Virus record (IMG/VR): IMGVR_UViG_3300020184_000301
Location: 1 to 26,168 of that record
Reading direction: 5' to 3' (one strand)
DNA: 26,168 nucleotides
Origin: a virus
Shown piece by piece: positions 1-7,817 of this stretch. The notes under the pieces are model-generated. The model saw only the letters and a program-made list of their open reading frames with translations. It had not been told where the DNA came from and did no database searches. How positions within the stretch are numbered: the first letter of the stretch is position 1; every line of letters starts with the position of its first letter. The position numbers and the translations under genes are program-made.

Positions 1-2
1 TA

Positions 3-410
3 TTTCCTTTAGGATCAGCAAGTGAGTGGTACGAAGGATTGAATCATCCTTGGTTCCGTCCTCCTAATTGGTTATTTGGACCTGTATGGACCACTCTCTA
101 TCTTTTGATTGCTACTTCAGCGTCTAAACTTCTTCTTACATTAAAGATAGAAGTGCACAAGTATCTTCCTCTTGCTATTGCTCTTTGGGCATTGCAAATG
201 GTTCTAAATACTATTTGGACTCCTGTATTCTCGGGTGCAGAAAATCTAGAAGCAGCATTCTATTACATTGCTCCATTGTGGCTAACAATCATATCTTACA
301 TTGCCGTCACATGGAACATTAGTCGTTTGGCAAGTATACTGTTCGTGCCATACGCAGCTTGGGTAAGTTTTGCCTCCTTACTCAATTATACATATTGGCA
401 ACTAAACTAA
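3..410 (+). CDS. tspO: TspO/MBR family membrane protein, 5' end outside window
   Basis: The reading frame is open from base 3, so the gene enters from outside the window. A TTG at 39 is in frame, but residues encoded upstream of it (SEWYEGL) already fit the family, so it is not the start. TspO proteins are five-helix membrane proteins that bind porphyrins and influence tetrapyrrole and stress responses. Visible here are the Trp/Pro-rich segment WFRPPNWLFGPVWTTLY, typical of the end of loop 1 and helix 2, then three or four more hydrophobic, Trp-rich helices, including NTIWTPVFSG. Helix 1 is missing because of the window edge. tspO copies are known in some marine T4-like phages as auxiliary metabolic genes. 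The next gene follows after 26 bp. Confidence 0.88.
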   Translation, partial: FPLGSASEWYEGLNHPWFRPPNWLFGPVWTTLYLLIATSASKLLLTLKIEVHKYLPLAIALWALQMVLNTIWTPVFSGAENLEAAFYYIAPLWLTIISYIAVTWNISRLASILFVPYAAWVSFASLLNYTYWQLN

Positions 411-436
411 ACACACACAACACAAAGGAGAATGTC

Positions 437-643
437 ATGAATGATTATATGACAAACATCTGGATCGATGCGGTCCAAAACGCTAAAAAAGCCTGGGTTG
501 ATACTTGGGTAAAAGATGAAACAATGAGCAAGCCTCTATACGACTTCATCAAGGTTCAAACCGAATTCACTAAAGACGCTATGAAACACACCAATACATT
601 TGCGAATGCAGCTGGTGAAGCAATGGCAAAGGTGATGAAATGA
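437..643 (+). CDS. Small helical hypothetical protein (68 aa)
   Basis: The start is ATG 437, preceded by AAAGGAG at the right distance. An in-frame upstream extension to 359 would overlap tspO and has no ribosome binding site. The product is amphipathic, mostly helical and rich in Lys, Ala and Met, with no membrane segment or signal peptide. I do not recognise a family; the pattern loosely resembles small phasin-like helices, which is weak evidence. It overlaps the next gene by 4 bp (ATGA), so the pair is probably translationally coupled. Confidence 0.7.
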   Translation: MNDYMTNIWIDAVQNAKKAWVDTWVKDETMSKPLYDFIKVQTEFTKDAMKHTNTFANAAGEAMAKVMK

Positions 644-858
644 ACAAGAATCCATTTGAAATCCGTGCCGAGATGCTAGCTCTTGCCAAATCCTATATGG
701 ACCAGCAGTATCACATGAATGTTGATTTTGCTCGTAATATGTTTGAGCAAGGTAAACTTCAGTTTGAAGAATATCAAAATGCCATGAATATGTATTCCAT
801 GGAAGATCTTATGGCAAAGGCCAGAGAGATGTATACCTTCGTTTCTCATAGAGATTAA
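640..858 (+). CDS. Small conserved-looking phage protein (72 aa)
   Basis: ATG 640 overlaps the TGA of the previous gene. The protein is acidic, helical and Met/Gln/Tyr-rich, starting MNKNPFEIRAEM. It looks like one of the small proteins commonly encoded beside gp43 in marine T4-like phages, but no function is visible. It is the last gene before the terminator at 874-904. Confidence 0.72.
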   Translation: MNKNPFEIRAEMLALAKSYMDQQYHMNVDFARNMFEQGKLQFEEYQNAMNMYSMEDLMAKAREMYTFVSHRD

Positions 859-873
859 TCTTAATAAAACAAA

Positions 874-904
874 AAAGGGGGGTTTACGAATCCCCCTTTA
901 TTTT
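874..904 (+). terminator. Rho-independent terminator after the 640-858 gene
   Basis: AAAGGGGG (874-881) pairs with CCCCCTTT (892-899) around a 10-nt loop and is followed by ATTTT. The loop holds the -35 box of the next promoter (see 883-911). Confidence 0.8.
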
Positions 905-911
905 ATATAAT
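883..911 (+). promoter_or_regulatory. Early-type sigma70 promoter for DNA polymerase, nested in a terminator
   Basis: TTTACG (883-888), a 17-bp spacer and TATAAT (906-911), preceded by GG as in the other GTTTAC promoters of the window. Predicted transcription start is about 918, leaving a short leader with AGGAGG at 924-929. The -35 box is in the loop of the upstream terminator and the spacer contains its 3' arm. Confidence 0.72.
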
Positions 912-937
912 GACTCCATCTATAGGAGGTATTGCAT

Positions 938-3397
938 TTGTCATTTTATACATCAGTCGACGTTCTCGGTAATCGTGTAGTTTACCGTGGCTATACTGAC
1001 AACGGCACTCCAGTGTCTCATCGTTATAAATTCGAACCCACACTTTTTCTCCCATCTAAGAATGAAACTGGCTGGCATACTCTTGAGGGTTATAACGTCG
1101 AACCTCTTACGTTCCAATCCCCGTCGGATATGCGTAACTGGATCAAAGATAAAGAAGGTCTAGACGGCTTTAAGTACTACGGCTGTGATCGTGCAGTCAT
1201 GCAGTTTATCCAAGAGAAGTTTCCTAGTGAAATATCCTTTAACCAGAAACATATTAATGTGGTGAATCTTGATATTGAGGTTTACTCAGATGACGGATTC
1301 CCTCACGCAGAAGAAGCACTACACCCAATCACAGCTATCACCTGTAAGTCATCTCGTTCACAGGTGTACCACGTTTGGGGTACTAAAGAATATGACGTAA
1401 AAAAGTCTCCACATAAACATTTAATCATTCAATATCATCATTGCAAGGATGAGGTAGAACTTCTTGCTAAGTTTATGACTTGGTGGCGTAAAGACTATCC
1501 CGATATTATCACTGGCTGGAACATTCGATTCTTCGATATGCCCTATATTATCAATCGTATCACCCGATTGGCTGGAGAAGAAGTATCAAGTAAGCTTTCC
1601 CCGTGGAACACAGTACGACAAAAACAGGTTCAGTTCAAGAATAAGAACATGGATTCGTTTATGATCGTTGGTGTTAACCAGATGGATTACTACGATCTAT
1701 TTCAAAAGTTTGGTTACAGCTACGGGCCACAGGAATCCTATAAACTCGATCACATTTCCCATGTTGTTCTCGGTGAAAAGAAACTTTCCTATGAAGAATA
1801 CGGCAGTCTTCGCAATCTTTACCTTGAAAATCACCAGCTTTATATCGACTATAACATCAAAGATGTTGAACTTGTTGAACGTATAGATGAAAAAATGGAT
1901 CTTATCGGTCTTGCCTGTACCCTTGCATACAAAGCCGGTGTGAACTTCACCGATGTGTTTGGTACAACCTCTATCTGGGATTCCATTGTTTACCGAGATC
2001 TAACGGCCAAACGTATCGCGGTTCCACCCATGAAACCCCGTGATCGACTGGCGAATATGCACGTCGGCTTTGCTGGTGGATATGTGAAAGATGTAAAGCC
2101 TGATATGTACGAATGGGTAGTTAGTTTTGACCTTGCATCGCTATATCCGAATATCATTGCTCAGTGGAATATGTCCCCTGAGACCCTTATCCAGACTACT
2201 AAGGTTCCGGATAACGTTTCTCGTGCAGCTAACGAGTCTAAGTACGACAACAGCTTCGAGGGCACATTCCCTAGGATTGTTAAGGCTTACTATTCTGAAC
2301 GGAAAGAAGTAAAAAAGCAAATGCTCGATGCCATGAAGCGCCAGCAATCGAGTAACAGTAAAGAGATCGAGCGTGAGATATCCACCGCTCAGAATAAGCA
2401 AATGGCGATTAAAATTCTTATGAACTCTTTGTTTGGTGCTATTGGTAACAAATGGTATCGGTACTTCGATCTTCGTGTAGCCGAAGGTATTACCCTTACC
2501 GGTCAGCACGTCATTAAATGGTGTGAAAAGGCTGTTAACGACGAGTTGAACAAACTTCTAGACACCGACGAAGACTACGTTATTGCAATCGATACAGATT
2601 CGGTCTATGTTAACTTTAAACCGTTCGTTGACAAGTTCCAGCCAGCAGATCCGGTTCAATTCCTTGATAAGGTTTGCCAGGAACACTTCGAGCCTATGTT
2701 CGAGCGTTCTATGCAGCAACTGTTTGATGATATGAACTGCTTCGAAAACCGCATGGTTATGGAGCGTGAGGTCATTGCTGACCGTGGCATATGGCAGGCA
2801 AAGAAACGTTATATCCTTAACGTGCATAACTCCGAAGGTGTTCAATACGAAAAGCCTAAGCTTAAGATCATGGGCATCGAAGCGATTAAGTCTTCCACGC
2901 CCGAGGTCGCACGCGGGTGGATGCGAGAACTGTTCCCCGTTCTTATGTCAGGTACTGAAGAAGAAACCCAAGCGTACATTCGTAAGTGTAAAGATGAGTT
3001 CCGTAAGCTCCGCCCCGACCAGGTTGCAGCACCTCGTGGGGTTACTGATATTGATAAGTGGGTAGACCGACAGAGCGTGTATAAGAGAGGCTGCCCTATT
3101 CACGTCCGTGGATCTATCCTTTATAACAACGCCTTAAAGAGCAAAGGTCTGGACAAAAGGTATGAGCTTATTCGGAACGGTAATAAGATGAAGTATACAT
3201 ATCTACGGCTCCCGAATCCTTTAAAGGAGAATGTCATATCTTTTATTGACTATCTCCCGCCCGAGCTTGGACTGGAAAGATATATCGACTACGATTTACA
3301 GTTCGATAAAGCATTCCTCGATCCCGTACAGTCTATACTTGATGCTATAGGATGGAAAAGTGAGCCAACCGCCACATTAGAGGATTTCTTTGTATAG
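938..3397 (+). CDS. 43: T4-type family B DNA polymerase
   Basis: Replicative polymerase with 3'-5' exonuclease. The start is chosen as TTG 938: AGGAGG (924-929) is 8 nt upstream, whereas TTG 932 would be only 2 nt from it. The resulting N-terminus (M-S-FYTSVDVLGN) lines up with T4 gp43. Exo I is NLDIEVYSDDG, with Asp112 and Glu114 at the same numbers as in T4. Exo II is ITGWNIRFFDMPYI and Exo III is YNIKDVELVE. Polymerase motif A is FDLASLYPN, motif B is KILMNSLFGAIGN and motif C is IAIDTDSVYV near residue 550. All catalytic positions appear intact. At 819 aa it is somewhat shorter than T4 gp43 (898). It has its own promoter and is followed by the mazG-like gene. Confidence 0.97.
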   Translation: MSFYTSVDVLGNRVVYRGYTDNGTPVSHRYKFEPTLFLPSKNETGWHTLEGYNVEPLTFQSPSDMRNWIKDKEGLDGFKYYGCDRAVMQFIQEKFPSEISFNQKHINVVNLDIEVYSDDGFPHAEEALHPITAITCKSSRSQVYHVWGTKEYDVKKSPHKHLIIQYHHCKDEVELLAKFMTWWRKDYPDIITGWNIRFFDMPYIINRITRLAGEEVSSKLSPWNTVRQKQVQFKNKNMDSFMIVGVNQMDYYDLFQKFGYSYGPQESYKLDHISHVVLGEKKLSYEEYGSLRNLYLENHQLYIDYNIKDVELVERIDEKMDLIGLACTLAYKAGVNFTDVFGTTSIWDSIVYRDLTAKRIAVPPMKPRDRLANMHVGFAGGYVKDVKPDMYEWVVSFDLASLYPNIIAQWNMSPETLIQTTKVPDNVSRAANESKYDNSFEGTFPRIVKAYYSERKEVKKQMLDAMKRQQSSNSKEIEREISTAQNKQMAIKILMNSLFGAIGNKWYRYFDLRVAEGITLTGQHVIKWCEKAVNDELNKLLDTDEDYVIAIDTDSVYVNFKPFVDKFQPADPVQFLDKVCQEHFEPMFERSMQQLFDDMNCFENRMVMEREVIADRGIWQAKKRYILNVHNSEGVQYEKPKLKIMGIEAIKSSTPEVARGWMRELFPVLMSGTEEETQAYIRKCKDEFRKLRPDQVAAPRGVTDIDKWVDRQSVYKRGCPIHVRGSILYNNALKSKGLDKRYELIRNGNKMKYTYLRLPNPLKENVISFIDYLPPELGLERYIDYDLQFDKAFLDPVQSILDAIGWKSEPTATLEDFFV

Positions 3398-3413
3398 AAA
3401 AGTATGGTATAAT
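3385..3413 (+). promoter_or_regulatory. Possible promoter inside the 3' end of the polymerase gene
   Basis: TATAAT at 3408-3413 is preceded by TGG (extended -10). The -35 position (TTTCTT, 17 bp upstream) is poor. It would start transcripts near 3420, just before the mazG-like gene. Confidence 0.4.
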
Positions 3414-3438
3414 ATGAATATTAACAATGGAGTATTTT

Positions 3439-3852
3439 ATGGCTGATTGGGCTTTTGACATTCATCAGATGCATCACAAGTTTGGTGTAAAAAAATGGTT
3501 TGAAGAAAACAAACATGATAAAGAACTTATGGCGAAGTATCTACGCTTTCGCCTTAAGATGTGTATGGAAGAAATGAATGAAACGATTGACGCTGCAATC
3601 TTCGATCGTGATCCTGAAGAAGTTGTCGACGGTCTTATCGATCTATGTGTATTCTCAATCGGTACACTTGACGTATTTGGCGTTGATGCGAATGAAGCGT
3701 GGAATCGGGTTTATCAGGCGAATATGTCGAAAGAATCTGGTGTTAAACCTGGTCGACCGAATCCCTTCGGTCTACCTGATCTTGTAAAGCCGAGTGGGTG
3801 GCTCGCTCCTAATCACGAGGGTAACCATGGCGATCTTCCTGACGTCGTTTAA
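3439..3852 (+). CDS. MazG-like nucleoside triphosphate pyrophosphohydrolase
   Basis: All-alpha NTP pyrophosphohydrolases cleave NTPs or dNTPs to the monophosphate and PPi, and phages use them to adjust nucleotide or alarmone pools. The metal-binding pattern EEMNE (residues 44-48) followed by EEVVD (60-64) fits the EExxE...ExxD signature. The segment AWNRVYQANMSK is typical of MazG-like helix 4. The start is ATG 3439, with GGAG 6 nt upstream; ATG 3427 lies within that region and has no ribosome binding site. The product is 137 aa. The C-terminal tail (PSGWLAPNHEG) resembles phosphoribosyl-ATP-pyrophosphatase-like phage proteins. It overlaps the next gene by 26 bp. Confidence 0.8.
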   Translation: MADWAFDIHQMHHKFGVKKWFEENKHDKELMAKYLRFRLKMCMEEMNETIDAAIFDRDPEEVVDGLIDLCVFSIGTLDVFGVDANEAWNRVYQANMSKESGVKPGRPNPFGLPDLVKPSGWLAPNHEGNHGDLPDVV

Positions 3853-4753
3853 AAGTCAATATGATAATAAGCCTAAGGAGATCCAATTAAAGGATTGGGA
3901 TTCCTTTGTAGATTTCCTTAGGCTTTTAAGTCAACGTAAGCTGAAAGGTAAGAAAGATGCAGAACTTATTTCTCCGGCTGTATACAAACCTGGGACTACT
4001 AGACGAAACGCAAATGTATTGGGTTGGGCAGGTTGGGCAGCTCTCGACATTGATGATCATGAATTTACCGGAAATGTAAAAGATGCTATACTCGATAGCT
4101 ATGGGCACTGGTCTTTTGTTTGTTATAGTACTGCTAGCAGTAGCCGCGATCATCCAAAGTTCAGACTCGTATTCCCGCTTACAAATTTCGTACCGCAAGA
4201 AAGCATTAGACATTTCTGGTTTGCACTGAATTCCGAGTTCGGATCATTGGGAGATAAACAGGTTAAGGATTTCAGTAGAATGTATTACATCCCTGCTAGT
4301 TATGCTAATGCTTACAACTTTTTCTTTGTTAATAGTGGTAATCCTATCGATGTGGATGCTCTTCAGCGAAAATGGCCGTACGATGATAGAAAACATGCAA
4401 AGTCATTCCTTGACCGACTTGACCCAAAAGTAGCAGAGCAGGTATTACAGTACCGCAAAGATAAGTTGCAGAATACTTCTATAGTATGGAATAGTTATCA
4501 TGACTGCCCATTCTGGCCAAAGAAACTTGCAGCTGAATACATTTCAATTACCAGTACCGGTTGGTACAGACAGATGTATCTTATCATGGTAGCTGTAGCT
4601 GCCCGAGCGCTTGAAAAGGAATACCCGATCACTGCAAGTCAAATTGCAGAGCTATGCAAACAGTTTGATATTGAAAATGGTAATTGGTATGAGAATCGTC
4701 CGCTGGAAGTTGAAGCGGATCGCGCACTTGAATATGCTTATAGGAATGTATAA
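3827..4753 (+). CDS. Primase-like protein, archaeo-eukaryotic primase (AEP) type
   Basis: A 308-aa protein with AEP/replication-initiator hallmarks. AALDIDDHE (residues 71-79) could be the metal-binding DxD. STAS (101-104) followed by DHPKFRLVFPLT (108-119) is the usual Ser/Arg strand of this fold, and FSRMYYIPASY follows. The C-terminal third is helical, like a PriCT-type module. The start is ATG 3827, with GAGG 6 nt upstream, inside the end of the mazG-like gene. T4 itself uses a DnaG-type primase (gp61), so an AEP-like gene next to gp43 could be an alternative primase or a replication accessory. Family membership is by motif only and activity is not proven. Confidence 0.55.
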   Translation: MAIFLTSFKSQYDNKPKEIQLKDWDSFVDFLRLLSQRKLKGKKDAELISPAVYKPGTTRRNANVLGWAGWAALDIDDHEFTGNVKDAILDSYGHWSFVCYSTASSSRDHPKFRLVFPLTNFVPQESIRHFWFALNSEFGSLGDKQVKDFSRMYYIPASYANAYNFFFVNSGNPIDVDALQRKWPYDDRKHAKSFLDRLDPKVAEQVLQYRKDKLQNTSIVWNSYHDCPFWPKKLAAEYISITSTGWYRQMYLIMVAVAARALEKEYPITASQIAELCKQFDIENGNWYENRPLEVEADRALEYAYRNV

Positions 4754-5241
4754 TGTATGATTTCCATATGAAAGATCTGGATATAGCAAGGGTTCACGCC
4801 CGCGCGCTCGAAGAAGCTAAAAAGATCTATGCTAAGGAAACTACCCGAAGAAACCGTTCGATGGATGAAGTCCTTAGGACTACTATGTTAGGCCATTTTG
4901 CAGAATGTCATTTGATCGACAACTGTGGATGGCACGATGATTCTAGACCTTTTCGTGATGTAATATCACCTCGTGGCGAACCGGTAGACTGTAAAGTTGC
5001 TACTAAGGAAAGCAACGTATGGCATCTATTAAACCGCTTAGCCATGGAGAATGGTTGGAAAAAAGTCCAATACGTTGCTATGTGGGTCAATGATGGACCA
5101 AAATACAAATTTTACGGATTTTACTCTTGGAATGGTATGGAGTTTATTCCCTTTGAATGGGATACCCAAGCAGACCAAGACCGTATTAAAGAACTAAAAG
5201 ATGAACAAGAATATTTGGAGAATAACTCAAAAACCTTTTGA
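4753..5241 (+). CDS. PD-(D/E)XK nuclease-like hypothetical protein
   Basis: ATG overlaps the stop of the primase-like gene (TAATG), suggesting coupling. The 162-aa product has a helical N-terminus and then a pattern resembling restriction-like nucleases: Glu51 in GHFAECHLI, Asp69 in FRDVISPRGE, and a PVDCK strand (77-81) giving D-x-K. The rest is a Trp/Tyr-rich beta region (FYGFYSWNGMEF) and a charged C-terminal helix. This would fit a repair or recombination nuclease with the adjoining polymerase and primase-like genes. I infer the fold from the motif spacing only. Confidence 0.45.
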   Translation: MYDFHMKDLDIARVHARALEEAKKIYAKETTRRNRSMDEVLRTTMLGHFAECHLIDNCGWHDDSRPFRDVISPRGEPVDCKVATKESNVWHLLNRLAMENGWKKVQYVAMWVNDGPKYKFYGFYSWNGMEFIPFEWDTQADQDRIKELKDEQEYLENNSKTF

Positions 5242-5264
5242 CTATAGAGTGGTAAAAATTACTA

Positions 5265-6050
5265 ATGAGAATTATTGCAGGACCGTGTCAACACGAATCG
5301 TTAGAACAATCGCTACACATTGCAAAGAAATGCAAATGGGTATGTGATCAGTATGGCTTTGAATACATCTTCAAGGCTAGCTATGATAAAGCTAATCGCA
5401 CTCATATTGATGGCGAACGAGGTTTAGGCCTCTATCAAACTCTATACGACTTTAAAGAAATGAAAGAGGAAATTCCTGACCTAAAGATTCTTACAGATGT
5501 TCATAGTTGTGATGAAGTATATACTATTGCTGATCACTGGGAGTTTGAAGACGTAGTGGATGTTGTTCAAATTCCAGCTTTCTTGTGTCGTCAGACTGAT
5601 CTTATTCAAGCTGCTGCGAGTCGTTTTAAAATTGTTAATATCAAGAAAGGTCAGTTCCTTGCACCGTGGGATGTGGAAGGCATTTTAAGTAAGACTAAGG
5701 AATTCCGGATTGAGACTTGGATTACAGAGAGAGGTACTAGTTTTGGATATAACAGACTTGTTAATGACTTTGTGGGGATGGCAGGTCTGCTTGATTCCCT
5801 TGGGTCTAATTTTGTTTATGACGTTACCCACTCAGTACAGGAACCTGGGGCCAATGGTAACAGTAGTGGGGGTAATAGGGACGTGGTGCCTGCCCTATCT
5901 CGTGCAGGTGCCGCTCTCGGGGTAAGCAGTTTCTTCCTAGAAGTACATCCAGATCCAGACAACGCACCGTCTGATGGGCCAAACATGGTTTATCTTAACA
6001 AATTTCAAGAGGTAATTGATGACATCGACCGCTATTCTTATCCCCGCTAG
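5265..6050 (+). CDS. kdsA: 3-deoxy-D-manno-octulosonate-8-phosphate synthase
   Basis: KdsA condenses arabinose 5-phosphate and phosphoenolpyruvate to KDO-8-phosphate for the inner core of lipopolysaccharide. Signature segments are AGPCQHES, FKASYDKANR, ILTDVH, VQIPAFLCRQTDL, ERGTSFGYNRLV, YDVTHSVQ and FLEVHPDPDNAPSDGPN. The Cys at residue 8 replaces the Asn of E. coli KdsA, which marks the metal-dependent class; the His, Glu and Asp metal ligands also appear present. It is 261 aa, lacking about 20 N-terminal residues of the E. coli enzyme, as in other short bacterial forms. Its ribosome binding site is weak. Its end overlaps kdsB by 32 bp, so the two form a unit. Confidence 0.93.
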   Translation: MRIIAGPCQHESLEQSLHIAKKCKWVCDQYGFEYIFKASYDKANRTHIDGERGLGLYQTLYDFKEMKEEIPDLKILTDVHSCDEVYTIADHWEFEDVVDVVQIPAFLCRQTDLIQAAASRFKIVNIKKGQFLAPWDVEGILSKTKEFRIETWITERGTSFGYNRLVNDFVGMAGLLDSLGSNFVYDVTHSVQEPGANGNSSGGNRDVVPALSRAGAALGVSSFFLEVHPDPDNAPSDGPNMVYLNKFQEVIDDIDRYSYPR

Positions 6051-6702
6051 ATACGGGTCAACTCGCTTCCCTGGTAAACCACTTACTATGCTAGGTGGCA
6101 AGACTATGATTCAACGAGTAACAGAAACTTGTGTAAGCACTGGTATTGATACCTTTGTATTGACTGATAATAAAACAATTGCTCAAGCAGCAAAAGCTGC
6201 AGGTGCAAAATCTTTTATTGAATCTGTTAGTTACCGAAATGGAACTGAACGTTGTAATGGCGCATTAAAAAGTGAAATGTTTGATGAATATACACATTTT
6301 ATTAATGTACAAGGTGACATGCCTGATGTAACTCCAGAAATGATTCAGCACATCCGTGGACTATTACATGTTTCCTCTGTTTGTACACTATATACTAAAA
6401 TGGATCCAAAATTAAAACTAGATCCGAATACTGTTAAAATGATTCATAATGGAAACAAAGCTCACTGGTTCGGCCGCGGGTTTACTTATGGTGATCATCA
6501 TCTTGGAATCTATGGGTATACCCGTCAGGCTCTACTTGGATATATGAGAACTGAACCTGATGAATATGAACAAATCGAGCAATTAGAACAACTTCGATGG
6601 TATAAAGGGGGTTTACATATCAGCATACATGGTGTAGAATGGAACGGTATCGAAATTAACACACCAGAAGACGTGGAGAAGTGGAATGAAGCACACTTAT
6701 AA
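6019..6702 (+). CDS. kdsB: CMP-KDO synthetase (3-deoxy-manno-octulosonate cytidylyltransferase)
   Basis: KdsB activates KDO with CTP to CMP-KDO, the donor for KDO transferases. The N-terminus has the nucleotidyltransferase signature ILIPARYGSTRFPGKPL. Further family motifs are RNGTERCNGAL, NVQGDMPD (usually QGDEP, so Glu is replaced by Met while the metal-binding Asp is kept), LGIYGYTRQAL, YEQIEQLEQLR and GIEINTPEDVE. The start is ATG 6019, with GAGG 6 nt upstream; TTG 6016 is less likely. At 227 aa it is slightly shorter than the usual 245-250. No KDO transferase or KdsD is seen in the window. Confidence 0.9.
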   Translation: MTSTAILIPARYGSTRFPGKPLTMLGGKTMIQRVTETCVSTGIDTFVLTDNKTIAQAAKAAGAKSFIESVSYRNGTERCNGALKSEMFDEYTHFINVQGDMPDVTPEMIQHIRGLLHVSSVCTLYTKMDPKLKLDPNTVKMIHNGNKAHWFGRGFTYGDHHLGIYGYTRQALLGYMRTEPDEYEQIEQLEQLRWYKGGLHISIHGVEWNGIEINTPEDVEKWNEAHL

Positions 6703-6841
6703 TGTTGAATCGTTGTCCACTATACAAGTTGTAGAAGCAACTAGTTGTAAGTTTATCGATGGCGCTTTAGTTCTATATTTAAATGAACAAGTAGTTCAAG
6801 CATGGGCTCCTGGACAATGGAAAGCTGTATGGAGAATATAA
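6686..6841 (+). CDS. Small hypothetical protein (51 aa)
   Basis: This short ORF starts at ATG 6686, with GGAG 7 nt upstream, overlaps the end of kdsB by 17 bp, and ends in a TAATG overlap with the next start. The product (MKHTYNVESLST...) has a likely beta-hairpin region and a Trp-rich C-terminus, with no membrane segment. Good ribosome binding site, exact fit between neighbours and continuous overlap argue that it is real. Function unknown. Confidence 0.6.
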   Translation: MKHTYNVESLSTIQVVEATSCKFIDGALVLYLNEQVVQAWAPGQWKAVWRI

Positions 6842-7029
6842 TGAAAGTAACAATGTGTGACCCACCTAGTGGTTGGAAGTATGGTTTTCCAAAGCCTATT
6901 CCAGAAGAAGTTGATGGAGATATCCGACCATGGCTATTGAGTGAAGGTTATCCACAGTCAGAAATTGATGCATGTGGTGAACACTTTTATGTTCGTTATT
7001 GGGAGCAAGATGATGCAATTAGCGATTGA
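6841..7029 (+). CDS. Small hypothetical protein (62 aa)
   Basis: ATG 6841 follows GGAGA and overlaps the preceding stop. The acidic product contains PPSGWKYGFPKPIPEE and ends in EQDDAISD, with Trp and Pro scattered through it. It looks like a conserved small protein of T4-like phages but I cannot name it. It overlaps the next gene by 17 bp. Confidence 0.65.
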   Translation: MKVTMCDPPSGWKYGFPKPIPEEVDGDIRPWLLSEGYPQSEIDACGEHFYVRYWEQDDAISD

Positions 7030-7327
7030 GATGCAACAGACAATAGATGATCTAACTCGTCGTCATGAACATGCTCTGCATAAGATTGATGTTCTTGAGG
7101 ATGAGATTGATAAACTCAAGAAAGCACTTGATGTTTACCAACGAGAACGTGAACGGTTTCGCCATGCCAAACCAGAAATCACTGGGGAATATTTCTTAGC
7201 AGGTGGTCATGGAGATGTTGACTCTAACATGCTTCCAGAGTATGTTCGTATTGTTCCAGCAGATGGGTGCGCGTGGGAACAGGTCTATGCGAAGATTGAT
7301 AAGACTATTAGCTATGAGGGATCATAA
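7013..7327 (+). CDS. Coiled-coil hypothetical protein (104 aa)
   Basis: The start is ATG 7013 (or the adjacent ATG 7010), with GGGAG about 7 nt upstream; both starts give nearly the same protein. Residues 7-45 form a charged heptad-like helix (DDLTRRHEHALHKIDVLEDE and on), followed by a compact domain with ITGEYFLAGGHGDVD and CAWEQVYAK. The arrangement resembles small proteins of marine T4-like phages. No enzyme motif is seen. Confidence 0.7.
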   Translation: MQLAIEMQQTIDDLTRRHEHALHKIDVLEDEIDKLKKALDVYQRERERFRHAKPEITGEYFLAGGHGDVDSNMLPEYVRIVPADGCAWEQVYAKIDKTISYEGS

Positions 7328-7329
7328 TA

Positions 7330-7656
7330 ATGAACGAATACAAACCTGACAACTGGGTCGTTATCAAAGTCAAAGGAGACGACCCTCACTACCGTGTTCT
7401 TGCTGGTTGGTCTGGTGGATATACGACTGGCGACAATTGGCGCATGAATAGTGGTATTACAAAGGTAGAAGAAGATGACAGGGCTTATTATTTCTCTGGT
7501 TCTAGTGGTAGCATATATCATTGTGGTAAGGAGTCTTACACGCTGAGAACGAACAACGCTTGGGTGTGGGACGTACTACAAGAACGTCATGGCGACGAAG
7601 TTGAACTGATGCCAGAAGATACTGACTGGTCGAATATGGATTGGATTATCGAATGA
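7330..7656 (+). CDS. Conserved-type phage hypothetical protein (108 aa)
   Basis: It begins 2 bp after the previous stop. The sequence MNEYKPDNWVVIKVKGDDPH, then YRVLAGWSGGYTTGDNWRM, is beta-strand and Trp-rich, similar to small proteins I associate with cyanophage-like T4 relatives. It is soluble with no signal peptide. Its TGA overlaps the ATG of the 53-aa gene that follows. Confidence 0.72.
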   Translation: MNEYKPDNWVVIKVKGDDPHYRVLAGWSGGYTTGDNWRMNSGITKVEEDDRAYYFSGSSGSIYHCGKESYTLRTNNAWVWDVLQERHGDEVELMPEDTDWSNMDWIIE

Positions 7657-7814
7657 AGTTTAGCAGGTGGAATGAACACGGAACTAAGGTTGAGATAGAA
7701 GTCCACGATGATAGCACACTTGATGAAGTGCTTCAAGAGTTTCAGAACTTTCTTCGTGCCTGTGGTTATACGATTGAATACAACAAAGTTCTTGATATAG
7801 TGGATATGGAGTAA
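7653..7814 (+). CDS. Small hypothetical protein (53 aa)
   Basis: ATGA overlap with the preceding stop at 7653-7656, and the frame stays open to TAA 7812-7814. The product starts MKFSRWNEHGTKVEIEVHDD and continues as an acidic alpha/beta protein with TLDEVLQEFQNFLRACGY. It fills an otherwise empty 160-bp gap, and gene packing supports it. Function unknown. Confidence 0.65.
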   Translation: MKFSRWNEHGTKVEIEVHDDSTLDEVLQEFQNFLRACGYTIEYNKVLDIVDME

Positions 7815-7817
7815 CCG

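Noticed and set aside
2141-2509. Long reverse-strand open frame across the polymerase gene
   Set aside because: It overlaps the conserved polymerase motifs and shows no ribosome binding site or recognisable domain.
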